Positions 52,987 to 59,848 of a stretch of DNA of 64,000 nucleotides are shown here, one piece after another (within the stretch, counting starts at the first letter, position 1; each line of letters opens with the position of its first letter). The translations under genes and the position numbers were made by a program. Source of the DNA: VGKP01 sp964578345. Lineage in GTDB: Archaea; Nanobdellota; Nanobdellia; Pacearchaeales; GW2011-AR1. Where the stretch lies: positions 22,471 through 86,470 of the forward strand of contig CAZOCP010000002.1 in NCBI GenBank assembly GCA_964578345.1, written 5' to 3'. A model generated the notes under the pieces. The model ran no database searches. It was not told the origin of the DNA and worked only from the letters and a program-made list of their open reading frames with translations.

Positions 52987-53397
52987 CTAAATTCTTAGAA
53001 ATTCTCCGGGATTTATTATTTTAATTCCCCTAAATTCTATCATGTTTAAAATATGATTATCATAAGAAACTATATATTCCACTTTTCCTTCTAATGCTGC
53101 TTCTAAAATAATATTATCTTTGGGATCTGATTTTATAATATCTAATTTAGTTTTCGTTTCAATTAATGTAGAAATTGATAAAATAGTTCTTAACAAATCT
53201 TCAATGCTCAATCTCAAATTTAAAATATATTTTTGGAATTTTGATTCTTTATTTAAAACATTAGCAATTTCTGATAAGATCTCTTCAGAAATAAATATCT
53301 GAACGTTTTTCTTTTCTGCTTTTTCAATGATTTTACTAGCTTCTCCATACCAAAATATGCCTGACAACCAAACATTTGTGTCCAGAACTATTTTCAT
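52987..53397 (-). CDS. vapC: PIN-domain toxin (COG1569-like)
   Basis: A 136-residue PIN ribonuclease. VLDTNVWLSGIFWYG opens the fold, and DPKDNIILEAALEGKVEYIVSYDNHIL holds the C-terminal acidic residues. Related to the toxin at 28568-28972 (shared LDTNV...SGIFW and the acidic stretch before IVS). It follows its AbrB antitoxin with a 9-nt gap. Confidence 0.85.
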   Translation of the reverse strand: MKIVLDTNVWLSGIFWYGEASKIIEKAEKKNVQIFISEEILSEIANVLNKESKFQKYILNLRLSIEDLLRTILSISTLIETKTKLDIIKSDPKDNIILEAALEGKVEYIVSYDNHILNMIEFRGIKIINPGEFLRI

Positions 53398-53406
53398 TTA
53401 AACCTC

Positions 53407-53658
53407 TTATCTGATTCTTGATTCCATTATCAGCTTTTTTAAATCTCCATCAGAAAAATTAGATTTTCTCGCTGCTTCTCTAAACGGTTTTGTTGTTTCT
53501 CTCCAAGATTTTATTTTAGGCAACTCAATTTTTTTCATACAAATTGAATCGTCGCTATCTGAAATAATCAATAGATTTCCTTCTTCTAAATTCATCTTTT
53601 CTCTTAATTCAGATGGTATTACAATCTGACCCTTCGAACTTATTCTAGTTACATTTAC
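53407..53658 (-). CDS. vapB: AbrB-type antitoxin
   Basis: An 83-residue protein starting MVNVTRISSKGQIVIPSELR, with the AbrB swapped-hairpin domain and a toxin-binding tail (SWRETTKPFREAARKSNFSD). The longer frame to 53700 is rejected, because ATTTATAAAG lies about 26 nt upstream of the chosen ATG. The upstream half-sites suggest autorepression. Confidence 0.85.
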   Translation of the reverse strand, partial: VNVTRISSKGQIVIPSELREKMNLEEGNLLIISDSDDSICMKKIELPKIKSWRETTKPFREAARKSNFSDGDLKKLIMESRIR

Positions 53659-53661
53659 CAT

Positions 53662-53714
53662 GTAAGAATGTAAGATACAAATCTTTATAAATGCTTGCAT
53701 TCCTACTTTCTTAC
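53662..53714 (-). promoter_or_regulatory. Promoter and GTAAGA half-sites of VapBC-3
   Basis: GTAAGAATGTAAGAT, ATCTTTATAAAT (TATA region) and TTTCTTAC occur within about 50 nt upstream of the antitoxin ATG. The half-sites GTAAGA and TCTTAC match those before two other AbrB-containing modules. Confidence 0.45.
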
Positions 53715-53775
53715 ATTAAAAATAGTTTTTAGAAAATTAATTTGTATATACCTGCGCAGAATCGAACTGCCAAGT

Positions 53776-53796
53776 CCTCGGCGTAAAGAAATGTAT
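53776..53796. repeat. 21-nt direct repeat, right copy
   Basis: Exact copy of the sequence at 52938-52958. Just before it, at about 53753-53771, is a GCAGAATCGAACTGCC stretch that looks like a tRNA T arm, but no full tRNA folds. Confidence 0.65.
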
Positions 53797-53820
53797 CTCA
53801 AAAATACATTGTTGCATAGG

Positions 53821-53932
53821 GAGCCACAATAAACTCTCCCCGTATCATAATCTTCTTAACAAAAATAGTTAGCAGGCTCCAACTCACTCCAGCCTTTAGG
53901 CTAGTAGATTTCTTCCCACTTAAGAATAAGTG
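53821..53932. repeat. Structured repeat element, copy 2
   Basis: AGCCACAATAAACTCTCCCC, then GTATCA, then AGCCT/AGGCT (53890-53901) and a CCACTTA/TAAGTGG hairpin (53915-53932). The same block order as 134-226. It fills most of the spacer downstream of VapBC-3. Confidence 0.4.
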
Positions 53933-53957
53933 GTCCGCTTTGATTTATATGAATAAA

Positions 53958-54224
53958 TTACAAATTTTTTAAAACTAAAGGAATATTTTTCAGGTGGAAT
54001 ATAGCATTAAAGAATATTGTAGAACAAATTCCTAAAACTCCGGCGGATATCACAAAAATTGCTCCCATACTGTTAAAATCATCTAAGCTTATTTGTTTTG
54101 AAAAAATGGCAATACCCACACCAATCACATAAGTAAACGCAATAATAACAGATGTAGAAGCAACAACAAGATATTTTTGAAACTGTAGATCTAAGATATT
54201 TTTCTTTTTAGTTTCATCGTTCAT
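53958..54224 (-). CDS. Small two-TM membrane protein
   Basis: An 88-residue protein with two helices (YLVVASTSVIIAFTYVIGVGIAIF and AIFVISAGVLGICSTIFFNAIF). It abuts the upstream gene with no gap. Pair arrangement like 33401-33885. Function unknown. Confidence 0.5.
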   Translation of the reverse strand: MNDETKKKNILDLQFQKYLVVASTSVIIAFTYVIGVGIAIFSKQISLDDFNSMGAIFVISAGVLGICSTIFFNAIFHLKNIPLVLKNL

Positions 54225-54473
54225 TTAATCGCTAAGAGCCCAAGCCATTAAAATTATTCCAACTATTACAGAAAGTCCTGTTATTGGTAAGCCAATTAAG
54301 TATTCTCTGTTTAAAAGTATTGGAATTGTACCAGTTATTCCGAATATAGTTAATATGACTCCTATAACACCCCAAACAGTTTTATTCTTCCTATTCGCTA
54401 TCTCGGCCTTTTTTTTACTATTCTCATTATTATTTTCTACTTTAAATGTGTTTCTTTCTTGATTTTTATTCAT
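54225..54473 (-). CDS. Small two-TM membrane protein with KVEN...NRKN leader
   Basis: An 82-residue protein. The charged leader TFKVENNNENSKKKAEIANRKN is shared with the protein at 33682-33885. Two helices follow (WGVIGVILTIFGITGTIPILL and GLPITGLSVIVGIILMAWAL). It is probably cotranslated with the adjacent gene. Confidence 0.55.
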   Translation of the reverse strand: MNKNQERNTFKVENNNENSKKKAEIANRKNKTVWGVIGVILTIFGITGTIPILLNREYLIGLPITGLSVIVGIILMAWALSD

Positions 54474-54535
54474 TTTCGCTTATTTTACAATGTACGCCGA
54501 AACATATGTAAATCCCAGTCCATAAAATTCTAATA

Positions 54536-55042
54536 TCAGCTCGATTTGCCTTTTCCAGATTCTCCTCTTCCTCCAAAAACAAAAGCCAGCACAACTACAG
54601 CAATTATTATAATAATCAGAATTGCGTTGCTCAAAAACGAACTGTCAGCACTGTAAAACCAATCAAGAATATAATCTCCTCCTCCGGTAATTATCAATAC
54701 TGTAATAACTAAAGCAGCAAATATAATTACTCCAAAGACAGCTTTCACCCAGTTATTCAGCTTAAATTCTCCAGGTTGATAAACAGAGCCAAACAATAGC
54801 AAAAACACTAAGATAACTACTAGTCCTATAGCCAAAAAAGGAATTAAGCGGTGTATTATATCTAAAGCGTAGCCTACTGAAATAATAATGAGTCCAATTG
54901 CTAAAGCAACTAAAGCATCAATCTGATGTTTTCCATCTCCGAGAATTTTCGTCTTTTGCAATATCGCAAACACTAGAGTAAATACCAAAAGAAACACAAA
55001 CGCTGTCTGAGCCAGAGGACTTGATAAAATAGTCTCAACCAT
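54536..55042 (-). CDS. Polytopic membrane protein of the pilus region, paralogue 3
   Basis: A 168-residue protein with about five helices: TAFVFLLVFTLVFAILQKTKILG, DALVALAIGLIIISVGYAL, LIPFLAIGLVVILVFLLLFG. The FTLVFAILQKTKI...ALVALAIG order strongly recalls paralogue 2. Ends in a Gly/Ser/Lys tail. Function unknown. Confidence 0.65.
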   Translation of the reverse strand: MVETILSSPLAQTAFVFLLVFTLVFAILQKTKILGDGKHQIDALVALAIGLIIISVGYALDIIHRLIPFLAIGLVVILVFLLLFGSVYQPGEFKLNNWVKAVFGVIIFAALVITVLIITGGGDYILDWFYSADSSFLSNAILIIIIIAVVVLAFVFGGRGESGKGKSS

Positions 55043-55059
55043 CTATTTTAACAAATATA

Positions 55060-55170
55060 TTAAATATTTAAACCTTCGCAATAAAATGCATTGTTTACAT
55101 CGGGGCAAATTAATGGTTTCTCTTTTGAAGAACAAGGCAGCCATTCATATCCACAATTATTGCATCTATA
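55060..55170 (-). pseudogene. Zinc-ribbon remnant
   Basis: Minus strand gives YRCNNCGYEWLPCSSKEKP then LICPDVNN, a rubredoxin-like zinc ribbon whose second CxxC is lost, with a TGA just upstream of the conserved start. No start codon fits. It overlaps the promoter region of the membrane-protein gene. Confidence 0.3.
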
Positions 55171-55277
55171 TCAAACCTTCTAAAAATATAATAAGAGATA
55201 TAAATCCTCTCCGATCTTCAAATACATCTTAAAGTATAGCTATTGAATAAGAAATAAAAATCAAAATAATATAAATC

Positions 55278-55424
55278 TTATTTCAGACCGCCCATTCTGC
55301 AAACAGTGATCCCACATACAGGGCATTTACCTTTCGCAATTTTTGTGCCTCTCTTAGTGGTGCTTTCAACAGGATTCTTAATCTCCCGCTGTACTTTGCA
55401 TTTTACACAATATCCTTGTACCAT
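55278..55424 (-). CDS. DUF5679-like zinc-ribbon protein, 48 residues
   Basis: Reads MVQGYCVKCKVQREIKNP through KGKCPVCGITVCRMGGLK, with two CxxC pairs, as in DUF5679. The strong Shine-Dalgarno AAGGAGGTC sits just before the ATG. Function unknown; small zinc ribbons of this type are common and well expressed in archaea and candidate-phylum bacteria. Confidence 0.8.
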   Translation of the reverse strand: MVQGYCVKCKVQREIKNPVESTTKRGTKIAKGKCPVCGITVCRMGGLK

Positions 55425-55592
55425 TTTGACCTCCTTGTCCATAATATGTTTTATAAAAAAGAAAGGGGCTTATAAATCTACCGTTCAAAGGCAATGTCAA
55501 TACCAATTAGCTACCCTAAAACACATGAATTAGCTAAAAAGGATAGCGCACGCCAAAAACCCTGTCCAAAGAGCATCTAGGAACGATGTTGA

Positions 55593-55838
55593 TTAATCGT
55601 AAACTTCTCCCCTATGTTCAAATCTTAAAAAGTGAATTTGATTACTAAAAAAAGAGTAAATAATTCTGTAAGGCTTAACATAAACTGTTCTTTCACCTTT
55701 TAAGTCATATCTTAAGGGTTTTCCAGTTTCTGGATTCTCAATTATTTTTTTAATTTGTTTAGCTACTTTTTCTTTGACAGAACCATCAGCTTTTTTGAAC
55801 TCTCGCTCAAACTTTTCTGTGTAGATAACTTCTACCAC
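55593..55838 (-). CDS. relE: RelE/ParE-type toxin
   Basis: An 81-residue RelE-fold protein: YTEKFEREFKKADGSVKEKV, then LRYDLKGERTVYVKPYRIIYSF, and a C-terminal RFEHRGEVYD. Canonical RelE cuts mRNA in the ribosome A site. Its first codons overlap the AbrB antitoxin gene by 7 nt, an uncommon AbrB-RelE pairing that does occur in archaea. Confidence 0.85.
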   Translation of the reverse strand: MVEVIYTEKFEREFKKADGSVKEKVAKQIKKIIENPETGKPLRYDLKGERTVYVKPYRIIYSFFSNQIHFLRFEHRGEVYD

Positions 55839-56098
55839 TTAGAAATTTCTTTTAAGAAATCTTTATGGTTCATTTTTTTGGCTTTTCCAGAATCGATTTC
55901 TTGCCAAGCCTCTTTTATTTCATTAAATGTCTTAATGTCATCTTCAGTAATAGGATCATCTATTTTTTTAAGTACAATTAAATTATCCTTTGTTGACACT
56001 GCTAAAGTTTCTCCATCCTTCAGCCCTATTCTCTTACGGATATCAAAAGGAATAACGACTTGCCCTTTACTGCTTACTCTTGTTAATTCAATTGTCAT
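55832..56098 (-). CDS. AbrB-type antitoxin of the RelE module
   Basis: An 88-residue protein starting MTIELTRVSSKGQVVIPFDIRK, with a C-terminal helix for toxin binding (FNEIKEAWQEIDSGKAKKM). GTAAGATTATCTTAC, a perfect 15-bp palindrome, lies 7 nt upstream of the ATG and overlaps the promoter, so autorepression is expected. Confidence 0.85.
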   Translation of the reverse strand: MTIELTRVSSKGQVVIPFDIRKRIGLKDGETLAVSTKDNLIVLKKIDDPITEDDIKTFNEIKEAWQEIDSGKAKKMNHKDFLKEISKW

Positions 56099-56104
56099 GT
56101 TATG

Positions 56105-56119
56105 GTAAGATTATCTTAC
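56105..56119 (-). promoter_or_regulatory. Operator GTAAGATTATCTTAC
   Basis: A perfect palindrome (7-bp arms around one T) just before the antitoxin gene, followed on the plus strand by TATTTAAAC, which is the TATA box read on the minus strand. Confidence 0.6.
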
Positions 56120-56230
56120 TATTTAAACTTTTTGGTCTTGGAACAAAAACCCTGTCTAAGTGACATCTAGGAACGATGGTTGCAGCGGAGCAAGCTCCGC
56201 TAGCACTTCGATTTCTGAAAAAGCCTGAAA

Positions 56231-56302
56231 AGCGCACGCCAGGAATCGAACCTGGGAAAAGTCGGGCTGCAGCCGACCGCAGTACCACTGTGCCACGTGC
56301 GC
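56231..56302 (-). tRNA. tRNA-Cys (GCA)
   Basis: A 72-nt cloverleaf on the minus strand. Acceptor GCGCACG pairs with CGTGCGC, the discriminator is T (U73, a cysteine identity element), anticodon stem GTCGG/CCGAC with loop CTGCAGC gives anticodon GCA. No intron. Confidence 0.95.
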
Positions 56303-56345
56303 ATCAATTTCTTACAGAAAATAATTATTTAAAACTATGGATAAA

Positions 56346-56882
56346 TCATTCCACAACATCAGCCACTAAAAATCCTCTAACTTCAAAAATTTCCTCTTCA
56401 TCAACAGGATAAACTTCATAAGAGCTTATCTTTTTAGTTATTGAACCCTGTGCAGAAACAATAAGAGAACTGCTATGTTTCTGGTAATAAATAATTACGC
56501 CTCCTTTAAACACTTTTCCATTTTTACCTATTAATGTATTCTGAGAAGAGCAATTGATAGTAAAATTAGCCAGTCCGCCTTTATCAATCAGAGTGTTTCC
56601 AGCAGCAGATCCGCATCCAATGATAGATATATTAGTAACATTATAAATTCCATCTCCGCCGTTTCTTAACTCTAATTCGACACCCCCATTAGAAGAAAGA
56701 CTCGATTTTACATTTTGAGAGTTTACAAAAAATGGGGCATCAATTGTAGTTACATCATAAACAGCCCTGTCAGATTCAAAAACTCCATGATAAACCAAGA
56801 TTATGAAAACAATAATAACCATTAGTATGGCCCAGCCATATGTCATCAAGAATTCCATCGTTGCTTGTACTTTTTGCTCCAT
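56346..56882 (-). CDS. Archaeal type IV pilin
   Basis: A 178-residue pilin with an archaeal class III signal: MEQKVQATMEFLMTYGWAIL, where the peptidase should cut before QATMEF-type sequence, leaving the hydrophobic assembly helix at the mature N-terminus. The rest is beta-rich with several N-glycosylation sequons (NVTNISI, NFTINCSS). It is paired with another MTYGWA pilin upstream on the same strand. Confidence 0.85.
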   Translation of the reverse strand: MEQKVQATMEFLMTYGWAILMVIIVFIILVYHGVFESDRAVYDVTTIDAPFFVNSQNVKSSLSSNGGVELELRNGGDGIYNVTNISIIGCGSAAGNTLIDKGGLANFTINCSSQNTLIGKNGKVFKGGVIIYYQKHSSSLIVSAQGSITKKISSYEVYPVDEEEIFEVRGFLVADVVE

Positions 56883-56976
56883 TTCACCTCTTCAAAATCT
56901 AAAACGCGATGCATCACCGCTCCATCAAAGACAGGAATCTCCAAGGCGTAAAGGTTGTTTTCATCAAGCATCTTAA

Positions 56977-57005
56977 CAAAAAAAATAAAAAAATAAAAAA
57001 TAAAA
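56977..57005 (-). terminator. T-tract terminator between the two pilin genes
   Basis: On the minus strand the first pilin stop is followed by long T runs broken by single A residues, which should stop archaeal RNA polymerase. Confidence 0.55.
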
Positions 57006-57467
57006 CTACGCTACCTTTTCAGCAAATGTTCCTGTAGATGTCTGATTTAGAGAATTTGGACCACTAACTGATTTATAATATGTAATCGATACATCTCCTT
57101 TAGCTATTTTTCCTACATTTGGAAGATTACCGCATGTAAGATTCAAGACTCTTGCTGCTCCTTGGCTTATATTAATATATGGTGCTGGACCAGCAATAAA
57201 AGTATTACACCCTAAACCACTTACAGTATATCTGCTAATGTTAAGATCATCTCCACCGTTATTCTTAACCTCTAACTTAAGTTCAGTAGTTGAAACAGAT
57301 GACGCCTGAATATAAAAAGGCAGATTAAGTATAGAACCAGAAGGCGCGTATTTATCAGCGCTGAAAACCCCATAGTAAGCCAAGACTCCAATAGCAATAA
57401 TTGCAGCTAAAATAGCCCAGCCATATGTCATCAAGAATTCCATCGCCGCTTGTCCTTTTTTGTTCAT
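57006..57467 (-). CDS. Archaeal type IV pilin (MTYGWA type)
   Basis: A 153-residue pilin starting MNKKGQAAMEFLMTYGWAIL. A strong Shine-Dalgarno (AAAGGAGGTG) right before 57467 fixes this start over a longer upstream frame. Cleavage is expected after KKG. The mature protein is beta-rich with sequons (NISRYT, NISQGA, NLTCGN, NQTSTG). Probably the major pilin, judging by its ribosome-binding site and terminator. Confidence 0.9.
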   Translation of the reverse strand: MNKKGQAAMEFLMTYGWAILAAIIAIGVLAYYGVFSADKYAPSGSILNLPFYIQASSVSTTELKLEVKNNGGDDLNISRYTVSGLGCNTFIAGPAPYINISQGAARVLNLTCGNLPNVGKIAKGDVSITYYKSVSGPNSLNQTSTGTFAEKVA

Positions 57468-57586
57468 TTCACACCTCCTTTTAGCTATTATGAAGATGCT
57501 ATATATACAAATAAAGGGTATATAAATATTACCCTGCTCCGTCAATAAAAAGGAAGCTTTATAAAAAACATCTTCGTATAAGAAAA

Positions 57587-58255
57587 ATGAAAAAAAGAAG
57601 GGTATTAGCATTTTTTTGTATTATGATGATATTTACGCTCTCTTTATTTCTGATAAACCAAAAAAGCAGGATAATAGTTGGAAAAGCGACTGACGAGAAA
57701 TACGAGATAGTAACAGAAAGCATCGAGCTTTCTATAGAAGAATATGAAAAATCCAACGATAAAATAAAAATATGGTACTCTATAAAAAACCATGATGAGA
57801 TTAAAGAAATAGAAATAGATGCGGCATTCACATCATTAGATAACTCTTGGACAACTAAAACAGCGCAGAAAATTGTTTCTCAGGCAAAATCTTCTAAGAT
57901 ATACATAATAGAAATATATGTTCCCAATAATAAAATAGAAGAAGGAGCAATTACAATCGAAGCAAGAGAACAGCAGGAGGGATTAAAAAAGTTAATCGCC
58001 AGCTCAACCAGAAAAATATCACATTCTCAGAAAAGCACATTAAATAGAAAGGAAGAAAACAAAAAAGCGGAAATTAAAATATTATTAATTTTTATAGTGT
58101 TTCTTATTTTCTCCGTTATATTTTTACTTCTCTTGAAACACTCTGTAAAAAAAGTCAAAGCAGTCCATATTCCATACCATAAAAGATTCATTCCAATTGA
58201 AAATATAGAAAAAAAGTCAATGCATATTATCTCAAGCAGGCGCTCATTATTATAA
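57587..58255 (+). CDS. Two-anchor envelope protein with IVGKAT motif
   Basis: A 222-residue protein: N-terminal helix (VLAFFCIMMIFTLSLFLI), IVGKAT at 30-35, an external beta-rich domain (ESIELSIEEYEKSNDKIKIW), a charged linker, a C-terminal helix (ILLIFIVFLIFSVIFLLLL) and a basic tail of about 40 residues. The same N-terminal anchor plus G-K-A-T motif occurs in the surface cluster. Function unknown; located among pilin genes. Confidence 0.65.
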   Translation: MKKRRVLAFFCIMMIFTLSLFLINQKSRIIVGKATDEKYEIVTESIELSIEEYEKSNDKIKIWYSIKNHDEIKEIEIDAAFTSLDNSWTTKTAQKIVSQAKSSKIYIIEIYVPNNKIEEGAITIEAREQQEGLKKLIASSTRKISHSQKSTLNRKEENKKAEIKILLIFIVFLIFSVIFLLLLKHSVKKVKAVHIPYHKRFIPIENIEKKSMHIISSRRSLL

Positions 58256-58295
58256 AAATGAAGATTTAAATAACAACACAAACCTATTTTTTTAT

Positions 58296-58370
58296 GCTCC
58301 CGTAGCTCAGCCTGGATAGAGCATCGGACTTCTAATCCGAGGGTCGCAGGTTCAAATCCTGTCGGGAGCG
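58296..58370 (+). tRNA. tRNA-Arg (TCT)
   Basis: A 75-nt cloverleaf. Acceptor GCTCCCG pairs with CGGGAGC, discriminator G, anticodon stem CGGAC/.TCCG with loop TTCTAAT gives anticodon TCT. A TATA box (GATTTAAATAAC) lies about 30 nt upstream. No intron. Confidence 0.95.
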
Positions 58371-58447
58371 CTTCATAATAAATTGCAGATATAGTCAAGG
58401 ACATTTATATTTCCCCGTTTTGTCGTTGACTGTAAATATTCTCTTGC

Positions 58448-58840
58448 CTAACTATTCAAATACACTCTCTCATTCACCTTCATAATATTATTCTGCCCAA
58501 TTCTAATATCACCAGTAACATTTAATACAGGCAGCGAAAGGGCATGTTTTCCATTTTTAGTTGCAACATTAATACTTCCAGCATAAATTGAGGCATTATA
58601 TTCCGCTCCCAAAACATCATTAGGCAGAGTGAAATTTCTCGAATATCCGCTTATGGAATTACTGGCAAGCGCAATTTCATCCTGAACTGTAAAAGCAATT
58701 TCTTTTATTAAATAGTTTCTTTGTGATGATATTTGATCAGCTCTTTGCTCTTGTAAAGAGCCTATAAAAATAACAAAAGAAAAAAACACTGCACCGACTA
58801 AAATCATAAATTCCAGTCCAGACTGCCCTGTTTTTTCCAT
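58448..58840 (-). CDS. Pilin-like protein with class III signal
   Basis: A 130-residue protein with MEKTGQSGLEFMILVGAVFF, a G-Q-x-x-x-E-F type III signal, and a beta-rich mature part. It follows a similar protein with a 1-nt gap, so the two are minor pilins or pseudopilins in one operon. Confidence 0.75.
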   Translation of the reverse strand: MEKTGQSGLEFMILVGAVFFSFVIFIGSLQEQRADQISSQRNYLIKEIAFTVQDEIALASNSISGYSRNFTLPNDVLGAEYNASIYAGSINVATKNGKHALSLPVLNVTGDIRIGQNNIMKVNERVYLNS

Positions 58841-58841
58841 A

Positions 58842-59258
58842 TTAAGATTGTGAGATCAAAACCTTCCCGCTCACCGCTCTGATTTGCAGCCTCTTAACTC
58901 CTTCAGAAAAAGAAAACCCTCCTTCCATAGGAACATCGCTGCTGAAAGCAATTACATTCAAACCGCTGTTTGTACTTACATTAAAAACAATATCAGAACT
59001 CTGGATAGAGATTCCGGTAACTCCCGCTGGAAGATAAGCGGTTATTGTAACACGTGAAGGATCCCCGGCATAATAAACCGCTTCTGCAGACTGAATGATT
59101 TTATTCGCGAAATTATTCAGCTGATTCATCTGAACCCGATTGCTCAGCTGCGAAGAATAAAGAAGACCCGCCCCTAATAACATAATAATAATAAAAACAA
59201 CAAATCCTATAACAATCAAATATTCTGTACTTATCTGCCCTCTATTTTTAAATAACAT
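58842..59258 (-). CDS. Pilin-like protein with class III signal
   Basis: A 138-residue protein: KNRGQISTEYLIVIGFVVFI carries the canonical archaeal Q-x-S-x-E-Y-L site. The rest is beta-rich, with ITAYLPAGVTGISIQSSDIVFN typical of this group. It is first in an operon with the next pilin-like gene, divergent from the ATPase operon. Confidence 0.8.
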   Translation of the reverse strand: MLFKNRGQISTEYLIVIGFVVFIIIMLLGAGLLYSSQLSNRVQMNQLNNFANKIIQSAEAVYYAGDPSRVTITAYLPAGVTGISIQSSDIVFNVSTNSGLNVIAFSSDVPMEGGFSFSEGVKRLQIRAVSGKVLISQS

Positions 59259-59303
59259 GTGAAAGGTTTATATAATACTCACTCTATAAACCACCGAGAA
59301 TCT

Positions 59304-59315
59304 ATTTAAATATTC
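59304..59315 (+). promoter_or_regulatory. TATA box of the pilus motor operon
   Basis: ATTTAAATATTC, about 25 nt before the ATG at 59329, is the only good promoter for the four plus-strand genes that follow. Confidence 0.6.
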
Positions 59316-59328
59316 TCACTAAAAAAGC

Positions 59329-59844
59329 ATGGAGAATAAAACGAAATTCATTACTGTATTTCTATCTACAGTAATAGTTATTGCGCTTATTCATAGCTCA
59401 ATCCATATATATACTTACGGCTCAATTACACAATCCAAGTTCAAAACAGGGCTCTCTGGATTTTCTATAAATCAACAGGAAGAAATTAACAAAGAAGAAA
59501 ACTCTTCGCTATCTTTTGTATCTCAGCTCGCAGTCATCACAGAATGGATGCTCGTTGTCCTGACTCTGTTAATATACACTATAAGAAAAAAAATTGAGAT
59601 ATATAAAGAAGTAGATAAAATAGACCTCTCTATTTACGAAGACAGAACAAAAACAAGAACTGATATTGATATCCTAAATGAGTTATTAAGAGACAAAAAA
59701 AGCCTAAAGGTATCGTCAATTCAAAAAACATTCAACGTTCCAAAAGAAACTGTTCTGGAATGGTCAAAAATACTTGAAAATGGAAAACTTGCAACGTTAG
59801 AATACTCTAAATTAGGAGAGCCTTTTTTAGTAACAAAGAAATAA
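59329..59844 (+). CDS. Membrane-anchored winged-helix protein of the pilus operon
   Basis: A 171-residue protein: helix (FITVFLSTVIVIALIHSSI), external loop with GLSGFSINQQ at 41-50, second helix (VITEWMLVVLTLLIYTI), and a cytoplasmic winged helix (SIQKTFNVPKETVLEWSKILENGK). It could sense envelope state and act on DNA, or bind the ATPase whose gene starts 4 nt after it. The loop motif resembles the G-x-A-T motif of the surface proteins. Function unknown. Confidence 0.6.
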   Translation: MENKTKFITVFLSTVIVIALIHSSIHIYTYGSITQSKFKTGLSGFSINQQEEINKEENSSLSFVSQLAVITEWMLVVLTLLIYTIRKKIEIYKEVDKIDLSIYEDRTKTRTDIDILNELLRDKKSLKVSSIQKTFNVPKETVLEWSKILENGKLATLEYSKLGEPFLVTKK

Positions 59845-59848
59845 ATCA

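Noticed and set aside
53750..53790. tRNA-like T arm (GCAGAATCGAACTGCC)
   Set aside because: No matching 5' acceptor, D arm or anticodon arm at a workable distance, and the T stem has a mismatch; at most a decayed fragment.
55306..55533. Plus-strand frame over the DUF5679 region
   Set aside because: The minus strand encodes a clear zinc ribbon with a strong Shine-Dalgarno; the plus frame is its shadow.
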